From the NCBI RefSeq assembly GCF_039994875.1, contig NZ_CP121196.1, positions 4,526,001 to 4,590,000 on the forward strand: a stretch of 64,000 nucleotides of DNA. Direction: 5' to 3'. How positions within the stretch are numbered: position 1 is the first letter of the stretch; every line of letters starts with the position of its first letter. This DNA comes from Telmatobacter sp. DSM 110680 (GTDB taxonomy: Bacteria > Acidobacteriota > Terriglobia > Terriglobales > Acidobacteriaceae). The notes under the pieces are model-generated. The model saw nothing but the letters and a program-made list of their open reading frames with translations. It was not told the origin of the DNA and did no database searches. The translations under genes and the position numbers were made by a program. Shown here one piece after another: positions 35,856-43,690 of the stretch.

Positions 35856-36272
35856 ATGGAATCGTTGATGACGAGTCTGAAGCGTCTCTTGGTGGTTGAA
35901 GATCAGCCGCAGGAAATGAAACTCGCGGCGAGTGCTGCCCAATCGATGGGGATTGCGGATGTGGAGGGCAGAACATCGATCCGGGGCGCGCGTGAGTATC
36001 TCGACAGCGGACTTCGAGGAGAAAGAGAACTTCCGGACGCGATAGTTCTGGATTTGGACTTGGGATACGAAAGTGGATATGAACTTTTGCGGTATTGGCA
36101 CTCCACACCACAGTTAGCCGCAATCCCTCTCATTGTCTGGTCAATTTTGGGAGAGCAGCGCGAAATGTGCCGTCTTTTTAAAGTCACCCGCTTTGTAGGC
36201 AAGTGGGAAGGCGAACGTGCGTTTCGTGAGGCGCTCTGCAATTTGACGCAGTCAAGCCCCGAAGAATTCTGA
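35856..36272 (+). CDS. Single-domain response-regulator receiver protein
   Basis: 138 residues, a lone CheY-like domain. Acidic pocket E15-D16 (LLVVEDQPQE); phosphoacceptor D66 in AIVLDLDLGYESGYELL; Ser/Thr switch position in LIVWSILG; conserved Lys in FVGKWEG. No output domain, so it acts by protein contact or as a phosphate sink. An internal ATG at 35868 is an alternative start. It is 111 bp upstream of rsbR on the same strand, and two histidine kinases end the locus, so it is the likely receiver for one of them. Confidence 0.82.
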   Translation: MESLMTSLKRLLVVEDQPQEMKLAASAAQSMGIADVEGRTSIRGAREYLDSGLRGERELPDAIVLDLDLGYESGYELLRYWHSTPQLAAIPLIVWSILGEQREMCRLFKVTRFVGKWEGERAFREALCNLTQSSPEEF

Positions 36273-36404
36273 CGGCGAGCGCTGCCATCTTTTTCACTGC
36301 AAATTGCATCAATGCAACCTAAGGAATTCCCGCACAGCGGTCAATCCCCGGACAACTAAACCACGGGCTTTAGTTCTCTTCCGATGGCTCGTAAGGAGAG
36401 CGAT

Positions 36405-37295
36405 GTGAATGAATTAGCTGGAGTTATTTCCCAGAACGAAGACAAGTTGCGGGCCGAGTGGATCCGGGACATGGGAAGTTCTGTTCAACGCGCTGACCTG
36501 ATCGGCAAAGACGAGCTGGAGGAACAATGTCGATCGCTTTTGAGTGCGATCATAACCGGACTTCGGAGTAGTTCCCCCACTGACACGTCGTCTTCTGGAT
36601 GGAATTCCGCTCGCGAACTTCTGCAAGAGATTTCAGGGTCCCGCGCCCGCCAGGGATTTTCGTCCTCAGATGTCGCGACCTTTGTGTTCTCACTGAAGCG
36701 TCCAATCTTCACGGCAGTTCGTCGTGAGATGGCAAGCACCCCAGACAAGCTTTTCGACGCGATCTGGACAGCGACAGAACTTCTGGATCGACTGGCACTC
36801 CTCACGACGGAGTCCTTCATGTCTGCCAGGGAAGAGCTGATTTCTCGCCAGCAACAGGAGCTTCTTGAACTCTCGACGCCAGTTGTAAAGCTGTGGGATG
36901 GCATCCTCGCACTGCCTATTATTGGAACTCTCGATAGCGCCAGAACACAGGTAGTGATGGAGAGCCTGCTGGAGACGGTGGTCGCCACAAATTCTAAGTA
37001 CGCGATTATCGACATTACCGGCGTTCCCACCGTGGATACGCTGGTGGCACAGCACCTCCTCAAGACGATTACGGCAGCGCGCCTGATGGGTGCCGAATGC
37101 ATCATCAGCGGAGTACGGCCTCAGATCGCGCAGACCATCGTTCACCTAGGTATCAATCTCGAGGATGTGATCACGAAAGCCAGGTTGTCGGATGCGTTCG
37201 CTCTCGCCTTGCAAAAAAGCGGCAGGAAAGTTGTTCGAGACGGCAACGCCCCGGCGAGCCCGATCAGCGCTCTCTTTGCAAAGCGGGAGGAGTAA
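36405..37295 (+). CDS. rsbR: RsbR-type stressosome protein (RsbRD-like N-terminus plus STAS)
   Basis: 296 residues from the GTG at 36405, which has AAGGAG 6 nt upstream; an ATG at 36384 is also in frame but has no binding site. The N-terminal part, to about 155, is all helical (ELAGVISQNEDKLRAEWIRD ... LLDRLALLTTESF) like RsbRD/histidine-kinase-N-like sensors rather than a globin. The STAS domain (about 160-275) has the two Thr that RsbT phosphorylates in B. subtilis RsbR: T219 in PTVDTLVAQ and T251 in RPQIAQTIVHLG (numbered from the ATG). It builds the stressosome core with RsbS. The input signal is unknown. Only 0 bp separates it from rsbS. Confidence 0.9.
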   Translation: MNELAGVISQNEDKLRAEWIRDMGSSVQRADLIGKDELEEQCRSLLSAIITGLRSSSPTDTSSSGWNSARELLQEISGSRARQGFSSSDVATFVFSLKRPIFTAVRREMASTPDKLFDAIWTATELLDRLALLTTESFMSAREELISRQQQELLELSTPVVKLWDGILALPIIGTLDSARTQVVMESLLETVVATNSKYAIIDITGVPTVDTLVAQHLLKTITAARLMGAECIISGVRPQIAQTIVHLGINLEDVITKARLSDAFALALQKSGRKVVRDGNAPASPISALFAKREE

Positions 37296-37691
37296 ATGGA
37301 ACGAATTCCAGTACTCCGCATGGGTTCGCTCCTGCTGATCACGATCCAGGTGGACATGCACGACAAACTCGCTCTTCAATTGCAGGACGATGTCACGGAG
37401 CGCATTTCGGATTGGGGATCCACCGGAGTGCTGATTGACATTTCGTCTCTTGAGATCGTCGACTCATTTATTGGGCGAATGCTGGCAAATATTGCTGCCA
37501 TGTCCCGGGTGTTAGGAGCCGACACCGTTGTCGTCGGTATGCAGCCGGCAGTGGCTATCACGCTCGTGGAACTGGGTATGTCTCTACCCGGCGTTCGCAC
37601 GGCGCTTAGCGTGGAAGCGGGAATGGAACTCCTTTTCGGAGATGTCCCCGGAACGCAGTCTGGAATGGGTGATGAGCGTTCTCAAGCGTGA
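37296..37691 (+). CDS. rsbS: RsbS stressosome scaffold (STAS)
   Basis: 131 residues: one STAS domain nearly identical in motif to B. subtilis RsbS. IDISSLEIVDSFIGRMLANI carries the phosphorylated Ser (S57 here, S59 in B. subtilis). VVVGMQPAVAITLVELGMSL follows. RsbS holds RsbT in the stressosome until phosphorylated. The ATG directly follows the rsbR stop after GCGGGAGGAG. Its last 20 bp overlap rsbT. Confidence 0.94.
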   Translation: MERIPVLRMGSLLLITIQVDMHDKLALQLQDDVTERISDWGSTGVLIDISSLEIVDSFIGRMLANIAAMSRVLGADTVVVGMQPAVAITLVELGMSLPGVRTALSVEAGMELLFGDVPGTQSGMGDERSQA

Positions 37692-38076
37692 ACAACTCCC
37701 GCTAAAAACTTCAAACGACGTTGTGCTGGCACGCCAGAAGGTCAGGCAATGGGCCGTCGACCTGCGCTTTAGCCTGGTTGACCAGACCAAGCTGGTGACA
37801 GCAGCCAGCGAGTTGGCCCGCAACGCCCTGGATCACGGCAAGGGCGGCCAAATGACGATCGAATCGCTAGTCAATGGAACGAAGTCCGGATTGCGTCTAA
37901 TCTTCGAAGACCAGGGTCCCGGAATCGCAGATATCGACCAGGCACTCAAGGATGGATTCACCACCGGATCGGGAATGGGACTAGGTCTCGGCGGGAGCAA
38001 GCGCCTGGTGAACGAATTCAGCATCGAATCACAAGTTGGCAAGGGAACGAGAATCAGTATCGCGCGATGGAAATAG
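37672..38076 (+). CDS. rsbT: RsbT switch-protein serine kinase
   Basis: 134 residues from the ATG at 37672; the frame opens at 37528 inside rsbS, but family length and start MSVLKREQLPL fit the later one. GHKL kinase motifs: N box TAASELARNALDHG (E47, N51), DQGPGI (D80 region), and the lid GFTTGSGMGLGLGGSKRLVNEF. RsbT phosphorylates RsbR and RsbS, is released, and activates an output protein (RsbU in B. subtilis). No RsbU is present here. It overlaps rsbS by 20 bp and the next gene by 10 bp. Confidence 0.94.
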   Translation: MSVLKREQLPLKTSNDVVLARQKVRQWAVDLRFSLVDQTKLVTAASELARNALDHGKGGQMTIESLVNGTKSGLRLIFEDQGPGIADIDQALKDGFTTGSGMGLGLGGSKRLVNEFSIESQVGKGTRISIARWK

Positions 38077-39074
38077 CCTGCACAGAATGGGTTTCGGTAA
38101 GTGACGCCAGTTCGATAGGCGAGGCGAGGCGGCTGGCCGTGTCCATTGCTAACCGATTGAGGTTTGACGAGACTCTATCGGGCAAGCTCGCATTGCTGGC
38201 AACCGAGGCCACTCGGAACGTTCTGGTGCATGGCGGTGGAGGGCAGGTGGTGCTATCGGGCGTCAAAGAAGAGAATGTCCGGCTCGCGCGGATTCTGGCT
38301 ATCGATAAGGGAAATGGCATAGCTAATATTGCCGACGCAATGGCCGATGGTTTTTCGACGGCCGGTACGATGGGCGGCGGCCTCGGAGCAATGAAAAGAA
38401 TGGCCACCAATCTGGATATTTTCACAGGGCGGACTGGCACCGTGGTGATGATTGAATTGCTGGAGCCAATTCCGAAGGAGACAAGGACGAATGGCAGGAT
38501 GCATGTAGCCGGCTTCGCGGTTCCCTACCCCGGGGAGCGCGTCTGCGGCGATGCATGGTTCAGTCATCAGACACCGCATAGGACCGTGATTCTACTCGCA
38601 GACGGACTTGGGCACGGATGGGGAGCATCCGAGGCTGCGGCAGAGGCTGTTGCAACCTTCCGGCAACGGGCGGATCTAAGTCCTGGCGAGATACTCGGTT
38701 ATATTCACGACGCGTTGCGCAAAACCCGCGGAGCCGTAGCGGCAATCGCGGAGATTCGCCCAGCTGAGGGTGCGCTGATCTACGCCGGAGTGGGGAACGT
38801 CGCGGGCGTTGTGTTGGAGAATGGAGCCTCGCGCAGCCTTGTGTCGCACAATGGCACGCTGGGAATGATGAGCCCTAAGATTCAGGAGTTCCGCTCCGCA
38901 TGGTCACCGGCCTCAACGTTGGTGCTGCATTCGGACGGCTTGCAATCAAGATGGGATCTCTCGTCGTATGCAGGACTCATAGCGCGACATCCTGCAGTCA
39001 TCGGAGGCGCCTTGCTTCGTGATTTCCGCCGTCAACGCGATGATGTAAGCGTTGTCGTAACGAAGGCAGCGTGA
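38067..39074 (+). CDS. RsbT-like kinase domain fused to SpoIIE/RsbX-type phosphatase
   Basis: 335 residues. About 1-135 is an RsbT-like GHKL domain (ATEATRNVLVHG with E47 and N51, then DKGNGI and STAGTMGGGLGAMKRM). About 145-335 is a PP2C-like SpoIIE domain with metal Asp residues in VCGDAWF (D162) and LLADGLGHG (D179), LHSDGLQS and a closing DDVSVVV. The phosphatase half corresponds to RsbX, which resets the stressosome by dephosphorylating RsbR/RsbS. The fused kinase-like half may act as docking or as a second kinase. The glycine-rich lid reads TMGGGLG rather than GMGLG. Confidence 0.9.
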   Translation: MEIACTEWVSVSDASSIGEARRLAVSIANRLRFDETLSGKLALLATEATRNVLVHGGGGQVVLSGVKEENVRLARILAIDKGNGIANIADAMADGFSTAGTMGGGLGAMKRMATNLDIFTGRTGTVVMIELLEPIPKETRTNGRMHVAGFAVPYPGERVCGDAWFSHQTPHRTVILLADGLGHGWGASEAAAEAVATFRQRADLSPGEILGYIHDALRKTRGAVAAIAEIRPAEGALIYAGVGNVAGVVLENGASRSLVSHNGTLGMMSPKIQEFRSAWSPASTLVLHSDGLQSRWDLSSYAGLIARHPAVIGGALLRDFRRQRDDVSVVVTKAA

Positions 39075-39077
39075 CGA

Positions 39078-41231
39078 GTGTCGATTCCCATCATCAATCT
39101 CTCTCTCCTGACCGAACGAGACGTCGTTCACACCAGGCAGCGTGCCCGCGAGGTAGCAGCGGAACTTGGGCTGGACAATCAGGATCAGATTCGACTGGCG
39201 ACTGCTACCTCTGAGATTGCCCGGAATGCGTTCCGATACGCGCGGAACGGAAAGGTAACGTTCTCTCTGATTCTGGAACCTCCGCAACGGCTGGAAGTCA
39301 CCGTATCGGATTCAGGATCTGGAATTCCTAATCTGGACCAGATATTCGAGGGCAGATATAAGTCTGAGACTGGGCTCGGGATGGGATTAATCGGCACACG
39401 TAGACTGATGGATGAGTTTCACATTGAAACATCATCCAAAGGCACCACCGTGCGCATGGCCAAGCGCATTTCCCACCACCACGATACCTGGACACAACGG
39501 ACTGCACACGATCTAAGCCGGAAGATGCAGACCCGCGCTCCTGAGAATCCGTATGAGGAGATTGAACAACAGAATCAGGAGTTGCTGAAGACTCTTCAGG
39601 AACTTCGTTCGCGGCAGGAAGAATTGGAATTACTCAACCACGAACTCGAGGACACGAATCGCGGAGTGGTCGCGCTCTACGCAGAGTTGGACGAACGCGC
39701 GGACTACCTGCGACGAGCCTCTGAACTTAAGACTAAGTTTCTCTCCAATGTTTCGCATGAGTTTCGGACTCCACTGAATTCGGTCATCTCGCTGGCTCGT
39801 CTTTTGCTGGAGAGGATTGATGGCGATCTTACCGCCGAACAAGCCAAGCAGGTTCGGTACATCGAGTCCTCCGCCCGTGATCTGCAGGAGATGGTCAACG
39901 ACCTTCTCGACCTGGCCAAGGTTGAGGCAGGAAAGATTCGCATACGGCCGAAGCGCTTTGAGGTTCATGAGTTATTCAGTGCTTTGAAGGGGATGTTGAA
40001 GCCGCTCCTGGCCGACAACAATTCTGTCGATCTCATTTTCGATGATGCGACAGAGATACCCGCACTGCGCACGGATGAGGGAAAAGTCTCGCAGATTCTC
40101 AGAAACCTGATATCGAATGCTCTGAAGTTCACTCCGAACGGCAAGGTTACCGTATCCGCGCGGATGATCGAGAATCAGGACATCGAATTCACGGTTGCAG
40201 ATACCGGAATCGGCATTGCCCAAGAGCACCACGAAGACATCTTTAGGGAATTCAGTCAGGTTGAGAATCCACTTCAGGAAAAGTATCGCGGCACCGGGCT
40301 CGGTCTACCGCTTTGCCGGAATCTCGCGATGCTGCTAGGCGGAACGATATGGCTGGAGAGTGAGCTCGGCGTTGGGTCAACCTTTGTCGTTCGGCTTCCT
40401 GCAATCTATGTAGGAGAGGCTACGCAGACAGAAGAGATGTCTCCGTTGCCTGTGCCAGACTTCCATCGTGCCCCGGTTTTGTTTCTTGAAGACAATATTG
40501 AAACATTAGAACTCTTTGAGACGTATTTGCGGGAATCAGAATTTCAGCCCATTCTGACCTCAGAACTTGCACAGGCAGAAGCATGGATTGCCCGGCATAC
40601 GCCTGTGACGGTCGTGGCTGACATCTATATTGGGAACGACTTATCGTGGAATTTCATTAAACGACTACGCGATCGTCTGCCCGATTTGCCACTCATCGTA
40701 ACAAGTTCGCACAACGAGATGCAGACTGCGTATGCAAGCGGCGCCACTATCTTCATGGCAAAGCCGGTTGATCGCGATGTGCTGCTCACCGAACTTCGCC
40801 GACTTACATTGCATGGAGGAACACGAAAAGTCCTGCTGGTGGATGACAACGAGGTGGCGCGCTATATCCTGCGCGACCTTCTGGATCAACCGTGGCTCGA
40901 GGTGCAGGAGGCAGCGAATGGCACCGCTGCTTTGAGCGCGTTGAAAGACAGCATTCCTGACGCGGTTATCCTTGATTTGCTGATGCCGGATTTCAGCGGA
41001 TTCGAAATACTACGCCAGCTCAGATCACAGCCGGCAACTAAAAGCCTGCCCGTTCTGATCTACACGTCCAAAGTGCTCACAGATTCTGAAAAGGTTCAAC
41101 TGGACAATTGGGACGCAAAGATTATCCGGAAAGAAGAAGTGACCTCCCGCCTGTCCGCAAAGCCGTTCCTCGATTGGGTCAAATCCGTCGGACTGGTTCC
41201 CGAACCTGCAACCAGGGAGCACAATGCCTGA
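39078..41231 (+). CDS. Hybrid histidine kinase with N-terminal RsbT-like domain and two receivers
   Basis: 717 residues, GTG start 4 bp after the previous stop. Domains: RsbT-like GHKL (1-135; TSEIARNAFRYA, SDSGSGI, SETGLGMGLIGTRRLMDEF), coiled coil (about 155-225), HisKA with H227 in SNVSHEFRTPLN, catalytic HATPase (about 325-450; NLISNALKF, DTGIGI, GTGLGLPLC), degenerate-looking REC1 (about 470-585; VVADIYIGND), and REC2 (about 592-705; LLVDDN, AVILDLLMPDFSG, IYTSK). No PAS, HAMP or TM sensor: the RsbT-like domain occupies the sensor position. It is soluble. Overlaps the next kinase by 8 bp. Likely couples stressosome state to phosphotransfer. Confidence 0.9.
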   Translation: MSIPIINLSLLTERDVVHTRQRAREVAAELGLDNQDQIRLATATSEIARNAFRYARNGKVTFSLILEPPQRLEVTVSDSGSGIPNLDQIFEGRYKSETGLGMGLIGTRRLMDEFHIETSSKGTTVRMAKRISHHHDTWTQRTAHDLSRKMQTRAPENPYEEIEQQNQELLKTLQELRSRQEELELLNHELEDTNRGVVALYAELDERADYLRRASELKTKFLSNVSHEFRTPLNSVISLARLLLERIDGDLTAEQAKQVRYIESSARDLQEMVNDLLDLAKVEAGKIRIRPKRFEVHELFSALKGMLKPLLADNNSVDLIFDDATEIPALRTDEGKVSQILRNLISNALKFTPNGKVTVSARMIENQDIEFTVADTGIGIAQEHHEDIFREFSQVENPLQEKYRGTGLGLPLCRNLAMLLGGTIWLESELGVGSTFVVRLPAIYVGEATQTEEMSPLPVPDFHRAPVLFLEDNIETLELFETYLRESEFQPILTSELAQAEAWIARHTPVTVVADIYIGNDLSWNFIKRLRDRLPDLPLIVTSSHNEMQTAYASGATIFMAKPVDRDVLLTELRRLTLHGGTRKVLLVDDNEVARYILRDLLDQPWLEVQEAANGTAALSALKDSIPDAVILDLLMPDFSGFEILRQLRSQPATKSLPVLIYTSKVLTDSEKVQLDNWDAKIIRKEEVTSRLSAKPFLDWVKSVGLVPEPATREHNA

Positions 41232-42654
41232 GTCACTTCGACCGCGCGTCCTGATTGCCGATGATCGAGAAGAGAACCGGTACGTGTTGGCGCGCGTTCT
41301 GGATAGTGCGGGCTTCGATTGCACGCAGACCGGAACCGGGTTAGGAGCGCTGGAAGCTGCGCAAACTATACCCGACATCATTATTCTGGACGTCCGTTTG
41401 CCTGACATCTCAGGCTATGAAGTGTGCCGGCGTATCAAGAGCGATCCTCGGACCGCTTCAGTGTCGGTGCTGCAAATCTCGGCTTCATTCACCTCCAGCG
41501 ATGACAGGGTACGAGCGCTTGAGGCCGGTGCAGATGGGTATCTCACTCATCCCATCGATCGCATGGTGCTGATAGCTACCGTAAGGGCGCTTCTGCGACT
41601 TAGAACAGCGGAGGCCGCTGCTCGCCAGGCTGCCAACCAATGGCAATCAACTTTTGATGCCCTTTCCGAGGGGCTTGCCTTGATCGATAGCAACGGCGCC
41701 TTCCTGCGATGGAATCGATCATTTGCGGAAATTAGCGGTCCGAAAGTTCAGATTGTCGCGGGAGGAGACGCAGGTTCTTTTCTAAAAAGCCTGCTGGGTA
41801 CCGACGATCCGATTAAGCAGTACGGGCGGCGGTACAGCGCGGAGTTCAACATCGGCAAGAGGTCAGTTGAAATTTCGGCAAATCCCATTGAGAGTGAGCG
41901 AGACGGGCAGGGAAAGATTTTGATACTGAATGACATCACTGATCGCAAACTCGCTGAATATGCGCTTCTTACCGCTGAAAAGCTCGCAGCGACGGGAAAA
42001 CTAGCCAACGCGATCGCTCACGAAATCAACAATCCACTCGAGGCAGTGACGAATCTGATTTATCTCGCTTCGTCATCATCGAACACAGAAGATATTCACG
42101 AATTCCTCTCGCGTGCCAACGAGGAACTTGCTCGAGTCTCGCGAGTCACCAAGCAATCTCTCTCCTTCCATCGCGATTCAGATCGACCTATTGCGATCGA
42201 TGTAGGCGCATTGATTGCCGACGTGATTTCTCTCTTTGAGAGGCCCGCAGCGCAGCGTCGTGTGCACCTTGCATTATCCCGCGAGTCAGACGTTAATATT
42301 TGTGGGTTCCCCGGTCAACTGACTCAAGTATTTGGAAATCTAGTGCGCAACGCGACAGAAGCGGCGCTGCCAGGATCTGAAGTGTCGATTCGCGTCCGAT
42401 TGATCCACCGCGGCAAAAACGAAGGTGCGCGTGTAACAATTCACGATCGTGGCGCTGGAATTCCTGAAAGCGTTCGAGACAAGCTTTTCGATCCGTTCTT
42501 CACGACGAAGGATCTGAAGGGCTCGGGATTGGGGTTATGGGTTTCCAGAACGCTAGTGGTCAAGCATCAAGGTACCATTCGCTTCCGCTCCTGCAGGGGG
42601 CCTGGAAAAAGCGGCACGACTTTTGAAGTCTTTCTACCTACAACGCTGGTGTGA
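41224..42654 (+). CDS. REC-PAS-histidine kinase
   Basis: 476 residues, soluble. Receiver (1-125): ADDREEN, phospho-D56 in IIILDVRLPDISGYE, LQISAS and the HPID Lys position replaced by His. PAS-like domain (about 135-235; STFDALSEGLALIDSNGAFL, ending ILILNDITDR). HisKA with H266 in IAHEINNPLEAV. HATPase (about 340-475; NLVRNATEAALP, DRGAGIPESV, GSGLGLWVS). The receiver-first layout suggests it takes phosphate from the hybrid kinase just upstream and passes the signal on. Ends the stressosome cluster; no DNA-binding output gene follows. Confidence 0.9.
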   Translation: MPESLRPRVLIADDREENRYVLARVLDSAGFDCTQTGTGLGALEAAQTIPDIIILDVRLPDISGYEVCRRIKSDPRTASVSVLQISASFTSSDDRVRALEAGADGYLTHPIDRMVLIATVRALLRLRTAEAAARQAANQWQSTFDALSEGLALIDSNGAFLRWNRSFAEISGPKVQIVAGGDAGSFLKSLLGTDDPIKQYGRRYSAEFNIGKRSVEISANPIESERDGQGKILILNDITDRKLAEYALLTAEKLAATGKLANAIAHEINNPLEAVTNLIYLASSSSNTEDIHEFLSRANEELARVSRVTKQSLSFHRDSDRPIAIDVGALIADVISLFERPAAQRRVHLALSRESDVNICGFPGQLTQVFGNLVRNATEAALPGSEVSIRVRLIHRGKNEGARVTIHDRGAGIPESVRDKLFDPFFTTKDLKGSGLGLWVSRTLVVKHQGTIRFRSCRGPGKSGTTFEVFLPTTLV

Positions 42655-42798
42655 ACGCGAAAACGAAGCAGCGGATTCGCTGTGGCTTAACCACCCTTGA
42701 AATCCTTAGTGGCACTGGTGGCTCTCGAATGACAACTTTCACCGCTACCGCTGACGAGGTGTAGAAGGACGTTTCCTCCCCGCGCCATTCTCACTAAT

Positions 42799-42820
42799 GA
42801 GATGATAGAGAAGTCATCTC
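42799..42820 (+). repeat. Inverted repeat upstream of the transglutaminase gene
   Basis: GAGATGA (42799-42805) and TCATCTC (42814-42820) form perfect 7-bp arms around 8 nt, in the 217-bp gap after the kinase gene and 52 bp before the transglutaminase ATG. Could be an operator or a weak hairpin; no T-tract. Confidence 0.35.
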
Positions 42821-42871
42821 GCATTCCTCTCCGAACTCAAGCACGTACTCCTTCAAGACAAGAGGCTCTCA

Positions 42872-43690
42872 ATGTTGATCCGACTCGGATATGACATCCA
42901 ATTCCAGATTCCAACCAGTGTTGCCATGGTTGCGCTGCTCAGCGTTCATCCTTCTCTCGCGCACGAGCTTGTGGAACCAGATGAGTTGAAGACGGAACCG
43001 GAGTTAAAAGTCAGCCACTACATTGACAGCTTTGGGAATCGATGCTCGCGGTTTGTAGCGCCTCCCGGACTGCTTCGACTCTGGTGCTCGACCCTGATTC
43101 AACACACAGATGAGCCGGATGAGGTGAACCTGTCTGCTCGAGAAATCCCGGTCGGCGATTTGCCAGATGAGGTGCTGATGTACCTGCTGAATAGTCGCTA
43201 TTGCGAGGTGGACCGGCTTTCCAGTGTTGCTTGTGACCATTTCGGAAATCTACCGCAGGGGTGGAATCGTGTGCAGGCCGTTTGCGATTGGGTTCACAAC
43301 CATATCGCGTTCGACTATCAGCAGGCTCGGCCGACGAAAACTGCGCTTGATGTCTACACGGAAAAAGTTGGAGTGTGCCGCGATTATCAGCATCTGGCGA
43401 TCACGTTTTGCAGAGCGCTGAATATTCCAGCTCGTTACGCTACTGGATATTTGGGAGATATTGGAGTGCCTCTTCGTTTACCGATGGATTTCAGCGCGTG
43501 GTTCGAGGTGTACCTCGATAACAGATGGTGGGCATTTGATGCGCGCAACAATCAGCCGCGGTTGGGGCGGATACTGATGGCGACTGGTCGAGATGCATCC
43601 GATGTTGCCATGACCACTTCGTTTGGACAGGCTGACCTGTGGAGTTTCTTTGTCGTATCTGAAGTCGAGGAAGCGGCGATACCAGGTTGA
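42872..43690 (+). CDS. Transglutaminase-like protein with altered catalytic triad
   Basis: 272 residues with an N-terminal bacterial-transglutaminase N domain (LGYDIQFQIPTSVAMVALLS) and a papain-like core (about 125-235). Nucleophile C169 is in KVGVCRDYQHLA and the triad Asp D223 in AFDARNN. The usual His position in the 'D-x-HAW-E-V' strand is Ser (S208, PMDFSAWFEVYL). I recall that pattern as a feature of one transglutaminase-like subfamily, so it may be a distinct peptidase or pseudo-enzyme. AGAGG precedes the ATG. It converges end to end with the transglutaminase operon on the other strand: both stops lie in TGATCA at 43688-43693. Confidence 0.85.
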   Translation: MLIRLGYDIQFQIPTSVAMVALLSVHPSLAHELVEPDELKTEPELKVSHYIDSFGNRCSRFVAPPGLLRLWCSTLIQHTDEPDEVNLSAREIPVGDLPDEVLMYLLNSRYCEVDRLSSVACDHFGNLPQGWNRVQAVCDWVHNHIAFDYQQARPTKTALDVYTEKVGVCRDYQHLAITFCRALNIPARYATGYLGDIGVPLRLPMDFSAWFEVYLDNRWWAFDARNNQPRLGRILMATGRDASDVAMTTSFGQADLWSFFVVSEVEEAAIPG

